NCBI GenBank assembly: GCA_030068145.1
Contig: JAPJBO010000374.1
Location: 124,001-188,000, forward strand
Length of the DNA stretch: 64,000 bases
Source: Diplonema papillatum
Taxonomy: Eukaryota; Euglenozoa; Diplonemea; Diplonemida; Diplonemidae
Direction: 5' to 3'
Shown here: piece by piece, positions 42,916-58,809 of the stretch
Numbering within the stretch: position 1 is the stretch's first letter
Layout of the letters: every line of letters begins with the position of its first letter
The notes under the pieces: generated by a model
Databases searched by the model: none
Seen by the model: only the letters and a program-made list of their open reading frames with translations
Told to the model about the DNA's origin: nothing
Program-made: the position numbers and the translations under genes

Positions 42916-43055
42916 TCTTCGTAAATCCATGCACATGCAATGTGTGAGGAAACTGAACCGCCCAAGTAGGACCTTCTGATCATGATCATTTGCCATATTC
43001 GCCACCTGAAAAAACGTCCAGGATTTGGGCTCAGGGTAGAGCGGTCAACGAAAAT
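42916..43055 (+). repeat. interspersed repeat family H, copy 2
   Basis: Near-identical to 30,014-30,150 (same motif order, a few substitutions). Confidence 0.85.
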
Positions 43056-43429
43056 TGGTGCAGCCTATTAGCTTCTGTCGCAGGGGGGCACCCGAGTTTT
43101 CCAAACGGGGGCTCCGGCCCCCCCGGCGAACGGTACCAACGGGAAAAAGGTGAGCAATTCCTCACCCTCTTTTTTTTGAGGAATTCCTCACACTTTTTCG
43201 TTAGCGGGAGCACTGGTTCTCCCTCTCTCCCACTTTCAATCAACTGCTCCAAGTCGCCTCCATGTCCGCACCGGCGTCAACGCTGGTGCTTAGAGAACAA
43301 AGAGAGGCGCGAGAGGTCGTTTCGCCCTTTTTTTCTTCTTCCCGTTCTGCAAACTGACGCTGAGTCCGGGACGAAAGCATCGCATATCTTCTGCTGAGTG
43401 GTGGTGTTCGATCAACTGGCAGTGATCAC

Positions 43430-43774
43430 TGCAACCGCGTTTTACTCGCCCTACAATACCCTTCCCTGCCTCAACGGTCAGCTGGAGACTCAAAAATACC
43501 GGCTTCTCGAGGTATGCGATGGGCGCGGACGAGCATGTCTTCTGCTGAGTGGTGGTGTTCGATCAATGGATGGTGTATTCCCAATAGCGTCCAGTCTCAC
43601 GAGGGTCACACTGCTAAGGCATGGATTGCATTGCTTTCGGAAGTCCCCACCGAACTCAGTTATTGCCAAGAGTGAAACAACTTTGCTGTGACAAAGACCG
43701 TGTCATGCGAGCGGCGCAGACCCAAAAATACCGGCCCCTCGTAAAAACTCGAAACAGCCTAGAATACCGCCACC
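43430..43774 (+). repeat. degenerate satellite monomers
   Basis: CTACAATACCCTTCCCTGCC and CAGCTGGAGACTCAAAAATA at 43,450, and AAACTCGAAACAGCCTAGAA at 43,746, are diverged monomers at the edge of the main array, as expected for an array that homogenises from its centre. Confidence 0.75.
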
Positions 43775-46165
43775 TCCCCTCCAGGCGTGCACTCGCAGCA
43801 CCCTACAACACCCTTCCCTGCCTCAACAGTCAACCGGAGACTCAAAAGCACCGGCTTCCTTGAAACTCGATACCGTCTAGAATACCGCCACCTCCAGGCG
43901 TGCACTCGCAGCACCCTACAACACCCTTCCCTGCCTCAACAGTCAACCGGAGACTCAAAAGCACCGGCTTCCTTGAAACTCGATACCGTCTAGAATACCG
44001 CCACCTCCAGGCGTGCACTCGCAGCACCCTACAACACCCTTCCCTGCCTCAACAGTCAACCGGAGACTCAAAAGCACCGGCTTCCTTGAAACTCGATACC
44101 GTCTAGAATACCGCCACCTCCAGGCGTGCACTCGCAGCACCCTACAACACCCTTCCCTGCCTCAACAGTCAACCGGAGACTCAAAAGCACCGGCTTCCTT
44201 GAAACTCGATACCGTCTAGAATACCGCCACCTCCAGGCGTGCACTCGCAGCACCCTACAACACCCTTCCCTGCCTCAACAGTCAACCGGAGACTCAAAAG
44301 CACCGGCTTCCTTGAAACTCGATACCGTCTAGAATACCGCCACCTCCAGGCGTGCACTCGCAGCACCCTACAACACCCTTCCCTGCCTCAACAGTCAACC
44401 GGAGACTCAAAAGCACCGGCTTCCTTGAAACTCGATACCGTCTAGAATACCGCCACCTCCAGGCGTGCACTCGCAGCACCCTACAACACCCTTCCCTGCC
44501 TCAACAGTCAACCGGAGACTCAAAAGCACCGGCTTCCTTGAAACTCGATACCGTCTAGAATACCGCCACCTCCAGGCGTGCACTCGCAGCACCCTACAAC
44601 ACCCTTCCCTGCCTCAACAGTCAACCGGAGACTCAAAAGCACCGGCTTCCTTGAAACTCGATACCGTCTAGAATACCGCCACCTCCAGGCGTGCACTCGC
44701 AGCACCCTACAACACCCTTCCCTGCCTCAACAGTCAACCGGAGACTCAAAAGCACCGGCTTCCTTGAAACTCGATACCGTCTAGAATACCGCCACCTCCA
44801 GGCGTGCACTCGCAGCACCCTACAACACCCTTCCCTGCCTCAACAGTCAACCGGAGACTCAAAAGCACCGGCTTCCTTGAAACTCGATACCGTCTAGAAT
44901 ACCGCCACCTCCAGGCGTGCACTCGCAGCACCCTACAACACCCTTCCCTGCCTCAACAGTCAACCGGAGACTCAAAAGCACCGGCTTCCTTGAAACTCGA
45001 TACCGTCTAGAATACCGCCACCTCCAGGCGTGCACTCGCAGCACCCTACAACACCCTTCCCTGCCTCAACAGTCAACCGGAGACTCAAAAGCACCGGCTT
45101 CCTTGAAACTCGATACCGTCTAGAATACCGCCACCTCCAGGCGTGCACTCGCAGCACCCTACAACACCCTTCCCTGCCTCAACAGTCAACCGGAGACTCA
45201 AAAGCACCGGCTTCCTTGAAACTCGATACCGTCTAGAATACCGCCACCTCCAGGCGTGCACTCGCAGCACCCTACAACACCCTTCCCTGCCTCAACAGTC
45301 AACCGGAGACTCAAAAGCACCGGCTTCCTTGAAACTCGATACCGTCTAGAATACCGCCACCTCCAGGCGTGCACTCGCAGCACCCTACAACACCCTTCCC
45401 TGCCTCAACAGTCAACCGGAGACTCAAAAGCACCGGCTTCCTTGAAACTCGATACCGTCTAGAATACCGCCACCTCCAGGCGTGCACTCGCAGCACCCTA
45501 CAACACCCTTCCCTGCCTCAACAGTCAACCGGAGACTCAAAAGCACCGGCTTCCTTGAAACTCGATACCGTCTAGAATACCGCCACCTCCAGGCGTGCAC
45601 TCGCAGCACCCTACAACACCCTTCCCTGCCTCAACAGTCAACCGGAGACTCAAAAGCACCGGCTTTCTTGAAACTCGATACCGTCTAGAATACCGCCACC
45701 TCCAGGCGTGCACTCGCAGCACCCTACAACACCCTTCCCTGCCTCAACAGTCAACCGGAGACTCAAAAGCACCGGCTTTCTTGAAACTCGATACCGTCTA
45801 GAATACCGCCACCTCCAGGCGTGCACTCGCAGCACCCTACAACACCCTTCCCTGCCTCAACAGTCAACCGGAGACTCAAAAGCACCGGCTTCCTTGAAAC
45901 TCGATACCGTCTAGAATACCGCCACCTCCAGGCGTGCACTCGCAGCACCCTACAACACCCTTCCCTGCCTCAACAGTCAACCGGAGACTCAAAAGCACCG
46001 GCTTCCTTGAAACTCGATACCGTCTAGAATACCGCCACCTCCCCTCCAGGCGTGCACTCGCAGCACCCTACAACACCCTTCCCTGCCTCAACAGTCAACC
46101 GGAGACTCAAAAGCACCGGCTTTCTTGAAACTCGATACCGTCTAGAATACCGCCACCTCTAGGCG
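43775..46165 (+). repeat. 113-bp satellite array, about 21 monomers
   Basis: Strict 113-bp period. Each monomer has CCTACAACACCCTTCCCTGC, CAACAGTCAACCGGAGACTC, AAAGCACCGGCTTCCTTGAA and TACCGTCTAGAATACCGCCA. Monomers are virtually identical; the edge ones carry a 4-bp CCCT insertion and a C-to-T change shared by adjacent copies. Short open frames on both strands are by-products of the period. Confidence 0.98.
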
Positions 46166-46238
46166 TGCACTCGCAGCAGGTGGCAGGCGGGGGGCAATTT
46201 CTGAAGAAAGGGAACCGCTACACAAAGCATCCGAGCAG

Positions 46239-50244
<4,006 letters not shown>

Positions 50245-50249
50245 TCTGT

Positions 50250-50870
50250 CGCCGCAGTTTGTGGAGACGAAATCGCTCGCTGTGTGCGTACAAGCGATTT
50301 CGTCTCCACACCGGATGAGACGACATGGCTGTCACACGACGATGCCGCCTGAAGTCGGGTGGAAGAGTTACGTCGCAACGGCAGAACCTACAGAAAGGCG
50401 GCATCCCAGTCGACAGATGACAGGGCGGCGACCCACGCCTCGAGACCGCCGACGCGGCGGCAAAGGCCCCAACGACAGGGGAGGAGTGGCGGTGTTGGCG
50501 GCGGCCGGCGGCAACAACAACGCCAGGAGAAACTCGCCGTCGAGAGGAGACGGGCCCCCGTCGGGTTTGGTCCATTTCATTTCATGAACGCCGGAGCTGG
50601 CTGTCTACGTCCTACCCCGCCTTGTCTCAAAACTGATGGTAGTTCGTGCTCATCCTGGCATGCGCTTTGCTCCAGTTCCCGTGGCTAACACTCTTTGGTC
50701 CTGCTGGGTTTGGTCTATTTCATGAACGCCGGAGCTGGCTGTCTACATGAAGCCCGCGGAGGAGGGAAGGCAGCCCCGTGGACAGGCGGCGGTAGTCTTT
50801 CGCCGCAGTGTGAAGACCGCTTGTAGCACACAACGCGAGCGATTTGATCTTCACACCGGATTCGCGATGC
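50250..50870 (+). repeat. duplicated 3'-end segments with compensated hairpins
   Basis: The gene end (AGGCGGCGGTAGTCT) recurs at 50,780, each time followed by a hairpin. Copy 1 (50,270-50,317) has arms TGTGGAGACGAAATCGCT / AGCGATTTCGTCTCCACA. Copy 2 (50,810-50,858) has GTGTGAAGA / TCTTCACAC. Between them, 50,465-50,565 duplicates the Gly/Asn tail coding region in broken form. Confidence 0.8.
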
Positions 50871-51920
50871 CGCCTGAGATGGTAGCAGAGTATGTCGCAA
50901 CGGCAGAAACAGAAGAAGGAAGTTCCACGGGAAGGGGGGCATCCCAACGGACAGACAGCATGCCTCCAGACACCAAATGTTGCAAAGACCGCCCCATGGG
51001 CGACGAGCGCAGAAGGAATTCACTTGAAGAAGGTGAACCTGCCATTCTTTGGTCCTGCTAGGTTTGGTCTTTACAACAGCGCCGGAGCTGGCTGTCTACG
51101 TCCTACCCCGCCTTGTCTCAAACTCTCCTGATGGTAGTTCGTGCTCATCCTGGCATGCGCTTTGCTCCAGTTCCCGTGGCTAACATTCTTTGGTCCTGCT
51201 GGGTTTGGTCTATTTCATGAACGCCGGAGCTGGCTGTCTACATGAAGCCCCGCCTCATCCCAACCTCCTGGTGTGTTCGGGAAGGTGCTCTTCCTGCCAT
51301 GGCTTTGCTCCAGTTCCGTTGCCAACATTCTTTTTCTGGTCCTGCTGGGTTTGGTCTGTCTCAAAGAGACGCCGGAGCTGGCTGTCTACATGAAGCCCCG
51401 CCTCATCCCAACCTCCTGGTGTGTTCGGGAAGGTGCTCTTCCTGCCATGGCTTTGCTCCAGTTCCGTTGCCAACATTCTTTTTCTGGTCCTGCTGGGTTT
51501 GGTCTGTTTCAAAGAGACGCCGGAGCTGGCTGTCTACATGAAGCCCCGCCTCATCCCAACCTCCTGGTGTGTTCGGGAAGGTGCTCTTCCTGCCATGGCT
51601 TTGCTCCAGTTCCCGTGGCTAACATTCTTTGGTCCTGCTGGGTTTGGTCTATTTCATGAACGCCGGAGCTGGCTGTCTACATGAAGCCCCGCCTCATCCC
51701 AACCTCCTGGTGTGTTCGGGAAGGTGCTCTTCCTGCCATGGCTTTGCTCCAGTTCCGTTGCCAACATTCTTTTTCTGGTCCTGCTGGGTTTGGTCTGTTT
51801 CAAAGAGACGCCGGAGCTGGCTGTCTACATCTACATGCAGCCCCGTCTCATCCCAAACTCTCCTGGTGGTGGAAGGTGCTCATTCTGCCGTGCGCTTTGC
51901 TCCAGTTCCAAAGAAGGCTG
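50575..51920 (+). repeat. ~144-148-bp tandem array
   Basis: About eight copies with CTTTGGTCCTGCTGGGTTTG, ACGCCGGAGCTGGCTGTCTA, TGAAGCCCCGCCTCATCCCA and CCTGCCATGGCTTTGCTCCA. The central copies are almost identical; the outer ones diverge. Open frames span it but change frame between units. Confidence 0.92.
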
Positions 51921-52111
51921 ACCGAGAGTCGACGACAGGAACCAGTCAGTCAAAACACAACACAGTTCGTGCATTTCCACGCCGGCGTGTGGCAGCTACT
52001 TTGCTACAGGGAATGCAACGCGTGTTTGGTAATCTCTGCTGCACTCTTGAGCCAACTTCTGGTGATCCACGCGGGTTTGCGGAAAGTGGGGCCGGGTGTC
52101 CCAGGGTGGCT

Positions 52112-52345
52112 TTTTTTTTTGTCTAAGCACCTGCTTTGTAGGAAATGCTTGAGGAGACTGCCAGTTGCAAAAGATCAAAGGAGGTAAATGTGCTGTAGCC
52201 CACACGAAACACAGGTGAATCTGGGTTTAGTGGCGGCGTAAGCGTTCAACAAAAAAGACCCACTTTGTAGTTGTTTTCTCCCCCTCTAGCCTCCTTCGAA
52301 ATGAGCACAAGGCAGTCCCTCGAGTATTTTCGGGGTTTGCGACTT
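52112..52345 (+). repeat. interspersed repeat family E, copy 2
   Basis: Same motif order as 4,462-4,690 with few differences; begins with a T-run. Confidence 0.9.
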
Positions 52346-53465
52346 GGCATACTTCGCAGAATATCACGACCCTGGTGCTTGCCCGCGCCTTGGGGTGCTC
52401 AATACTCAGCTCGACCCCTAGATGCCGCTGTCGTAGGCTGCACAGGTGACTTCCTTCGGGTGTCCCGGTCTGTCCTTTACCCGTTCCAGCTTGAGTCCAG
52501 TTCACCATTATTCCAATTACGGTACTTGGTGGTTTCTGCTGAAAAGCTTAAGCCAACTTCTGATGATCCACGCCTGTTCAACAGCTTGAAAGCAGACGGG
52601 ATTTCCCGGGTGATCTTCTGCCCCTATGTGGGCACACGCCGGCCACCAACGGTTGCTTTCATGCACGGGATGCAGCGTGTACTTGGTAGCTTCTGCTCAA
52701 CGCTCGAGTCAACTCAACTTCTGATGATCCGCGCCTGCTCAACAGCTTGGAAACAGGCGTGTATTGCCCTGGAGATCTTCTGCTCCCATGTACACGCGGT
52801 GCGCGTAAACACGGTGCAGACGACCCAGTGCGGGTTTTGAGCACAACCCATTCCAAGCACGCTGCTGCAAACCCCTCCCGCCTCGCAAAGAAAACACAGC
52901 ACAACAGCAGCAAACAGCGCAGAAAAGCGCACCCTTTTTACCTCGTCGTTGCCCGACGTTAGTCTTAGAAGATTAATGCTGACTGCCGGCCCTAACACAA
53001 CACACCTGCGTGGCTGTCGAGGCTTCTCTTGCCAGCGGCGCCGCCGCCGCACAAAGCGCTCTTTGCTTGTTGCCGATGGGCATGTGGCGGTGCCACACGA
53101 AGATCGGCAGTCGGCAGTTGGTTCGTTTCTGCTCATCCTTTGTTTGCCCCGCGCGCGAGAAGCACGGGGCATATCGCGTCGCAGTTGCGCAACACACAAA
53201 GGAGTAGACTGTTATCAACCCTTATCAACGAGCTGCCGCGAAAAAACTGCTATTTCTTTCGTTCTTTCTTCTTCTTCTTTTTTTTTCTCTTAACCTTTCT
53301 CTCTCTCTCTCTCTCTAGTTTTCTTTTTCATCTCTCCAGCCCCCTTGCCTGATGCTACCCCCGCTTCTCCTTATCGAGGCCAACACGTCGTTCGTCGTCC
53401 TGTTCTTCCCTTCCGCGCCCTTTCTTTCCGCTTCTTGCGTGAGTGGTATGGTCCTTTGACGGAGT
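52346..53465. other. gene-free stretch
   Basis: Two diverged copies of a segment with CCAACTTCTGATGATCC.CGCCTG occur around 52,550 and 52,725. A CT tract lies at 53,300. No gene recognised. Confidence 0.5.
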
Positions 53466-53469
53466 GAAC

Positions 53470-54155
53470 CGATGCTCATCCCACCTTTAAAAACACGGCT
53501 GTGTCACGCATGCTTTCGACAGACGCTAACGTCCGTCGTTGTGCACGTGTGTCATAGTCGTTCGGTGGTATTGAGAAGCTTCTTGCGTAAAGTGGACTTG
53601 TCCTCTGGCCTGCGGGGGCGGGTTCGCGGCTGTACTTACCTCTGGGAACTGGCCTTTACAATATACATGGCTGTGTCACGCATGCTCTTGACGGACGCTA
53701 GCGTCAGTCAATGTGCACGTGTGTTATAGTCGTTCGGTGGTATTGAGAAGCTTTTCGCGTAAAGTGGACTTGTCCTCTGCGGGTTCGCGGCTGACCGTAC
53801 CTCTGGGATTACAACATACATGGCTGTGTCACGCATGCTCTTGACGGACGCTAGCGTCTGTCAATGTGCACGTGTGTTATAGTCGTTCAGTGGTATTGAA
53901 GCTTCTCGCGTAAAGTGGACTTGTCCTCTGGCCTGCGGGCGGGTTCGCGGCTGAACGTACCTCTGGGAACTGGCCTTTACAACATACATGGCTGTGTCAC
54001 GCATGCTCTTGACGGACGCTAGCGTCTGTCAATGTGCACGTGTGTTATAGTCGTTCGGTGGTATTGAGAAGCTTCTCGCGTAAAGTGGACTTGTCCTCTG
54101 GCCTGCGGGCGGGTTCGCGGCTGAACGTACCTCTGGGAACTGGCCCTTCACAGGT
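53470..54155 (+). repeat. ~172-bp tandem array, four copies
   Basis: Units carry CATGGCTGTGTCACGCATGC, TTGACGGACGCTAGCGTCTG, ATAGTCGTTCGGTGGTATTG and CGTAAAGTGGACTTGTCCTC. Each contains the small palindrome ACGCTAGCGT, preserved in three of four copies. Confidence 0.93.
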
Positions 54156-54279
54156 CTCGGAGGTGGAGACTGACCCTTATCTAGAGAAGTTTCTCAGGTG
54201 ACCGGCCTTCAGAGGTCTTGGAGTGGAACCTTTTGGAAACTGTCGTTTAGCAGAACAGAATCTCATCATTCCGCGCAAG

Positions 54280-54515
54280 CGCGTCTTTCGTTGGAAGTCG
54301 AGGCTTGCGGCTACCTTACTTGCATTACCAGCAGTACGCTGTTGCCCAGCAAACTGGGCCACCTTGCAACCTGAGCTCTGGATCCAACTACGAGCTTTAA
54401 CAGCAGCAGCATTTATATACGCTATTGGTGCTGGGATTACCGCGGGCGCTGGCACCAGACTTGTCCACCGATTGTGTTCACTGACAGGTTTAGATATCAT
54501 GCATCGCTTCTAAGG
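54280..54515 (-). rRNA. 18S rRNA fragment (V3-V4 region)
   Basis: On the plus strand: CAACTACGAGCTTTAACAGC, ATATACGCTATTGGTGCTGG, GATTACCGCGGGCGCTGGCA and CCAGACTTG, the reverse complement of the universal 530-loop and V4-start region of 18S rRNA. The minus strand reads GCGCCCGCGG where most eukaryotes have GCAGCCGCGG, a euglenozoan trait. Limits are approximate; it is isolated from any other rDNA. Confidence 0.85.
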
Positions 54516-54908
54516 TACGAAGTACGTGTCGAGGCTATTTCTCTTCGCTGTACGACGTAGAACGGCGAACCGACACACAAACGCATCAGAAGTGGCGGAA
54601 ACCTACCTGATTGGCCTGCACCAGAAGAGCCTCCGCCAGGATCGACCGCCTACCGGGGCAGGGCTGGCGGATTCACCACTCGGCAGGCGCACGAGTCCGC
54701 AAGGCAGGCGTGTTCGACACGGGGTGCGACGGATTGGTCCGTGAGACAGCGAGACAAAGTGCTTGGGATACTAGTAGTAGTAACGCACTGTGAGGCAAGG
54801 CAAAGACTGAGCGGTGGCCAGCCTAGCGCAATGACGGTTGCGGAACGGAACGCGAGAAACGCTTGCAGAGGAATACTGCTGACGAAGTCATTGCTATAGA
54901 ACGGCGGT

Positions 54909-54946
54909 GGAGTCCAGCCTCAGAAGCTGGAGTTAAAAAGCGGGAG
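54909..54946 (+). repeat. family C fragment
   Basis: GGAGTCCAGCCTCAGAAGCT and GGAGTTAAAAAGCGGGAG only. Confidence 0.75.
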
Positions 54947-55194
54947 TACTGAGACGATTACCAAGACTTTCCCCGTGTCGATCGTCGTTCGACGCAACAG
55001 TTCATCCACACCCACACAGGCCAACTTTACTGCCCGCACGAACAAAGGAAAACTCCGACTTGCGGCAACAGTGTAAACACACACCCTTCGATCGTTTGCA
55101 CACGCGCACACACCCACTTTGTACACTCGTGCACCCTCAGCCCCCCAGCTGAAGCGAACCCGAAAGAAGGCCCGACAGAGAAAAAAAAAAAAAA

Positions 55195-55320
55195 AAAAAC
55201 CTACAGTCTGCACGTCCCGCGAGAGTCTTCGTACACACAGAAAAAGTAGAAAAAGGAGGAGTGCAAGAAGCCAACCTGCACGTCCCGCGAGAGTCGTAGT
55301 GTACACACAGAAAAGGGAGA
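55195..55320 (+). repeat. tandem pair
   Basis: CTGCACGTCCCGCGAGAGTC followed by GTACACACAGAAAA, twice, after an A-run at 55,180. Confidence 0.8.
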
Positions 55321-56050
55321 ACAAGCGATACCTGTGTTCGTGCCGCCGGAGGAGATGCCCCAGTGCCCGAACCGCTTCGCGCCCACCAGCTACAGCTACG
55401 CGCTGGCGGACGTGCCGGTGCCGGGCGACTGCGCTGCGGAGGCCAACCTGGTCGAGGCGTTCTGCCCGCGGCGGTCGCACAGAGCCACCTCCAGGGACCC
55501 CCAGGACACGGACCTCGTGTATGTGCCCCACGTGCGCTATGTCGGGTCGCCAGCCACCGCGGGGACTCCTGCGCAGGCGCCTTGTTTCTCGTGAGGAAAC
55601 CGTGTGACACCCTCTCAGGCGCGCACTCCTCCGCACAGTTCTGCCCTCGGAGGTCGACCTGGTGCATCCATGTGCCTCACGTGCGCTATCTGGAACGCCA
55701 GCCAGCCGTTGTTCTTCGTGAGGAAACCACACGCACACCGGATGGCATGCGACTTGTAACCATCGTCGGAGGTACGTGAGGAAGTGAGGAGACCTGCAAC
55801 TCCCTGGTGAGATGGTCCCTGCATTCTGGCTCGTCTCTCTCTCTGTGAGACTGTGTGAACCGTTTTAGGCCGGCCTACTACACCGAGTATCCGGCAGCAG
55901 GGCAGACTAAACCGGGCAGCACATCAAGAGCTGCATCGCCTGGCGCATGCCTCTCACGTGCGCTATCTGGGATCGCCAGCCACCTCAGGGACTCCTGCGC
56001 AGGCGGCTTGTTTTTCGTGAGAAAACACGCACGCCGAACGGCACGAGGCT
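55320..56050 (+). repeat. possible exon with downstream partial duplicates
   Basis: 55,334-55,560 is GC-rich and reads like protein (PPEEMPQCPNRFAPTSYSYA, then DTDLVYVPHVRYVGS), but neither splice sites nor a family could be fixed. The segment CACGTGCGCTAT..GG and GGGACTCCTGCGCAGG with CGTGAGGAAA recurs in three copies (about 55,525, 55,675, 55,955), the last two in decayed frames. Confidence 0.4.
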
Positions 56051-56599
56051 ACATTGGGCATCATCTGGAGCTGCATCGCAATGACCTGCCGCTGGTGCAT
56101 TCGAAAAAAGATAGTCGCCGGGGTGGCTGATGCGTATCCGAAGCAGAGGGGTGCGTAGACAGGAACATTCACAACAAGCATCCAATTCGGCCAGCTTTCA
56201 GGGGCCTGTCTACGTAGACTTTGCCGTCGTTGTTTGGAATCATGCACCTTGCAGTCGTAGTTGTTGCCGCTACAGTCGTAGTCGTGCGCACTTCGTTCGA
56301 AGGTGTGCGTGGCACCACACTCCTGGAGGCACTTCAAACAGATGAATTCCTCTTGTGCCAGTCTCTTTTTGCAGCATCCCTGTTCTTCAGTACCGCCATC
56401 CCAGTTTTGAAGTGCGTTCATAGGGTGACTGGTGAATCACGACCCATCGCCACATATTCTGTGCAGGCGTAGCCTCAAGACACGGTGCATACACGCACCA
56501 AATCTTCTGTCGCTGTGTCTGTGATGATAGAGGACGTGCCCAGTGCCACGTCCGAAAACGAAGGAAATGTGTGCACACCCTTAGCGACCGCGCTTAGAC

Positions 56600-56750
56600 A
56601 AGTAAGTAAAGTGTATACGAAACAAGCCATGCATGCCCCCCTCAAACCCACCCAGTACGTATTAGCTTTAAAGGAACCCATTCGACGAAGGTCACCCGGT
56701 GACTCTAAAACCTCGGATTCTCAAGCGAACTATAACTCTAAAAAACGGGT
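56600..56750 (+). repeat. family K copy
   Basis: CCCACCCAGTACGTATTAGC, GGAACCCATTCGACGAAGGT, CACCCGGTGACT and TCAAGCGAACTATAACTCTA; nearly identical to 6,800-6,950. Confidence 0.88.
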
Positions 56751-56759
56751 GTTCCTACG

Positions 56760-57770
56760 CCCAAAATGCGTACTAACTCGTACACCCGCCCTCCGCGCCA
56801 AATGACACGCGTCAATCCGGCCCTTCCGAACCGCCCAGAAAGTCGCCCCTATTCGATACCCCGCCGGCCCAGTCAGCTCTTGTACCGAAGCACCCTTTTC
56901 CTAGCCCGTTTCCCGCTTTTCGGTAGCCTCCCCCCGCAGCTGGTTACATGCGACACCGTCACCGGCCCTGGTCCACGCCTGATGCCGCAACCCCTTAACC
57001 CGGGCGGCGGCGCTTTGGCATGAGCCAGGAACCTCAAGGGGAGCAGCGCGAGAGGCATCATCCACGCTTCAAAGGCCCACACACTGTCTTCAGTAGTAAT
57101 ACTCGGTGGGAGGGCATGGTCCAGTTGATTCTTCCAGCACAGCTTCATGTTCAAGAGATGAACATGACGGTCTGTATGAACATCGACGGTACAAAATGGA
57201 CGAAGGAGACTTCTTCGAAAAGGGCTGCGAACGCGATATCTCTCTTCGTTGACTGGATATAATCCGATCTACTGAATAGGACCCGGTTGTTTTCTTGGGC
57301 TTCAAAAATTGGGGTCGTCTGACCCGATGAAATAGCCAAGCTCCACCCCTGCTGAAGATCGCGGAAACCCCGAGGGAGGCTGTTCGGAGGGGTCACCACT
57401 TACGACTGAAGACGGTGTGGGCGGGCCACCGTTCTGACGTATCCTGACCCGGATTTTCGGTTTCAAACCCAAAATCCAAACCCCCGCCGCCCCTGATCTG
57501 CACCTTTCAAAAAAAGAGAATACCAAAAAAAAAAAAAAAAAGAAAAAAAGCCTAGCCGTTTCCGCTTTCTTTTCTTCCTCCAGTCGGAGCCCCGGGACTC
57601 CTTTTCTTTTTCTCTCTCCCGAACAGTATTGTACCCTTTGCCTTCATTTTCATCTTGTCTTCTCTTTTGTTTCATATAGGCTTCGGCAAAAAGTGCAAGA
57701 CAGAGCTCGAACATTTGTATGTATCAACGGCGTGTCCTACGTATACACAGCAGTACCGTGTGTACCGTAC
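56760..57770. other. gene-free stretch
   Basis: No gene recognised. Contains an A-run at 57,525-57,548 and a CT-rich block to 57,670. Confidence 0.5.
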
Positions 57771-57776
57771 AACCCT

Positions 57777-57862
57777 CCCACAATGTGGTCAGAACAGCCC
57801 ACAACAATTACCCACAGTGTAATGTGGGTAAAATGTTGTGGCCAATTTGACCACATTGTGGG
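57777..57862. repeat. three-stage foldback hairpin element, copy 1
   Basis: Paired arms from the outside in: CCCACAATGTGGTCA / TGACCACATTGTGGG, CCACAACA / TGTTGTGG, TTACCCACA / TGTGGGTAA, loop GTGTAA. A relative with CACAATGTGGTCAGGATAGC and CCACAACATTTACCC is at about 59,440-59,490. Confidence 0.9.
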
Positions 57863-57929
57863 AAAGTTGTACTGCACACGAAGCTCAAGCACATCGTGTC
57901 GTAGTTTGGTATCTCTTTACGGGATAGTA

Positions 57930-58000
57930 GTGGGGCGACCGGATACTCCTCGGAGAGATGGTCCCTGCACTCTAACTCGTCTCTCTCTCTCTCTCTCTCT
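57930..58000 (+). repeat. branch-point/CT-tract repeat family M, copy 2
   Basis: GGGGCGACCGGATACTCCTC, GATGGTCCCTGCACTCTAAC, then CT dinucleotides. Confidence 0.9.
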
Positions 58001-58658
58001 TTGTGCACACGGAACAACGTGATTTGGTGTCCTGTGTGTACACAGTCCACAGCTCGATCATGTCATCCCATGTCCACAGTGCTCGACCGTTGTGTTTTCC
58101 TGCGTATGCAGCCCACGCAGGGCTCGGGACAACGTCTTTTCGTCGTCCCGAAACCTTCTTCGGGCCGCACGTCTCGCGAACCCTTCTTTTCACGCTGTTG
58201 TTGCCAAGCGTTCAGCTCCGTCGAAATCCGCTTGCCAAGTTAGCTACCTACCCCCCCCCTCCACCACCACTCCCCGCGGTGCACGGCCGCTCGCATTCGC
58301 CTCGCGGGATTCTGGGGTACCCCGGGAGAAACAAATAGACTGGACCCGGCGTTGAGCGCATCTTCATTCCGAGCACACGTTCTTGCAAATCCGTCCACCA
58401 CCGCGCGTCGTGGGGGGGTACTGCCGTCGATCTTTGTTTACCCGCACTGATCGCAGTACCTCGAAAACGGAAAGTTGCACCCGCAAGTGCAATGTGTATA
58501 TTTGTTGCAACTTGGGTGTTGCGCGCTCGCAGTGGTCCGTGTTAGTGCTTCCACGCACCGCACGCGATCAATCCACCAACTTGAATACGTATCGGGGAGG
58601 CCGAGCAAGCTCAGTGGCAGCACTGAGGCGAACAACCGCACCATTGCCGTCATCATCA

Positions 58659-58792
58659 TGGAAACCTTCTCCACTTCGGCATCCAAGGTCGTGTTGCGTC
58701 CTCTGGCGCAATCTGTCGCCGCAGGGCTTGCGTACCACACGCGGCATACAACATCGGTTCTACAGCATCAGAGTGGCTGGGGGAGGGTGGAC
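58659..58792 (+). CDS. possible first exon with mitochondrial-type presequence
   Basis: ATG in ATCATGG context. METFSTSASKVVLRPLAQSV, then AAGLAYHTRHTTSVLQHQSG: Ser/Arg/His-rich, no acidic residue after Glu2, as in mitochondrial targeting peptides. A GTGGAC at 58,785 could be a donor. No downstream exon was identified. Confidence 0.2.
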
Positions 58793-58809
58793 TGACCACC
58801 CGGTACATG

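Noticed and set aside
43775-46165. Array resembling a CRISPR (regular repeats)
   Set aside because: The 113-bp monomers are identical throughout with no variable spacers; it is a satellite.
50575-51920. Repeat protein from the ~146-bp array
   Set aside because: Unit lengths of 144 and 148 shift the frame from copy to copy; the hydrophobic repeat peptides are translation artefacts.
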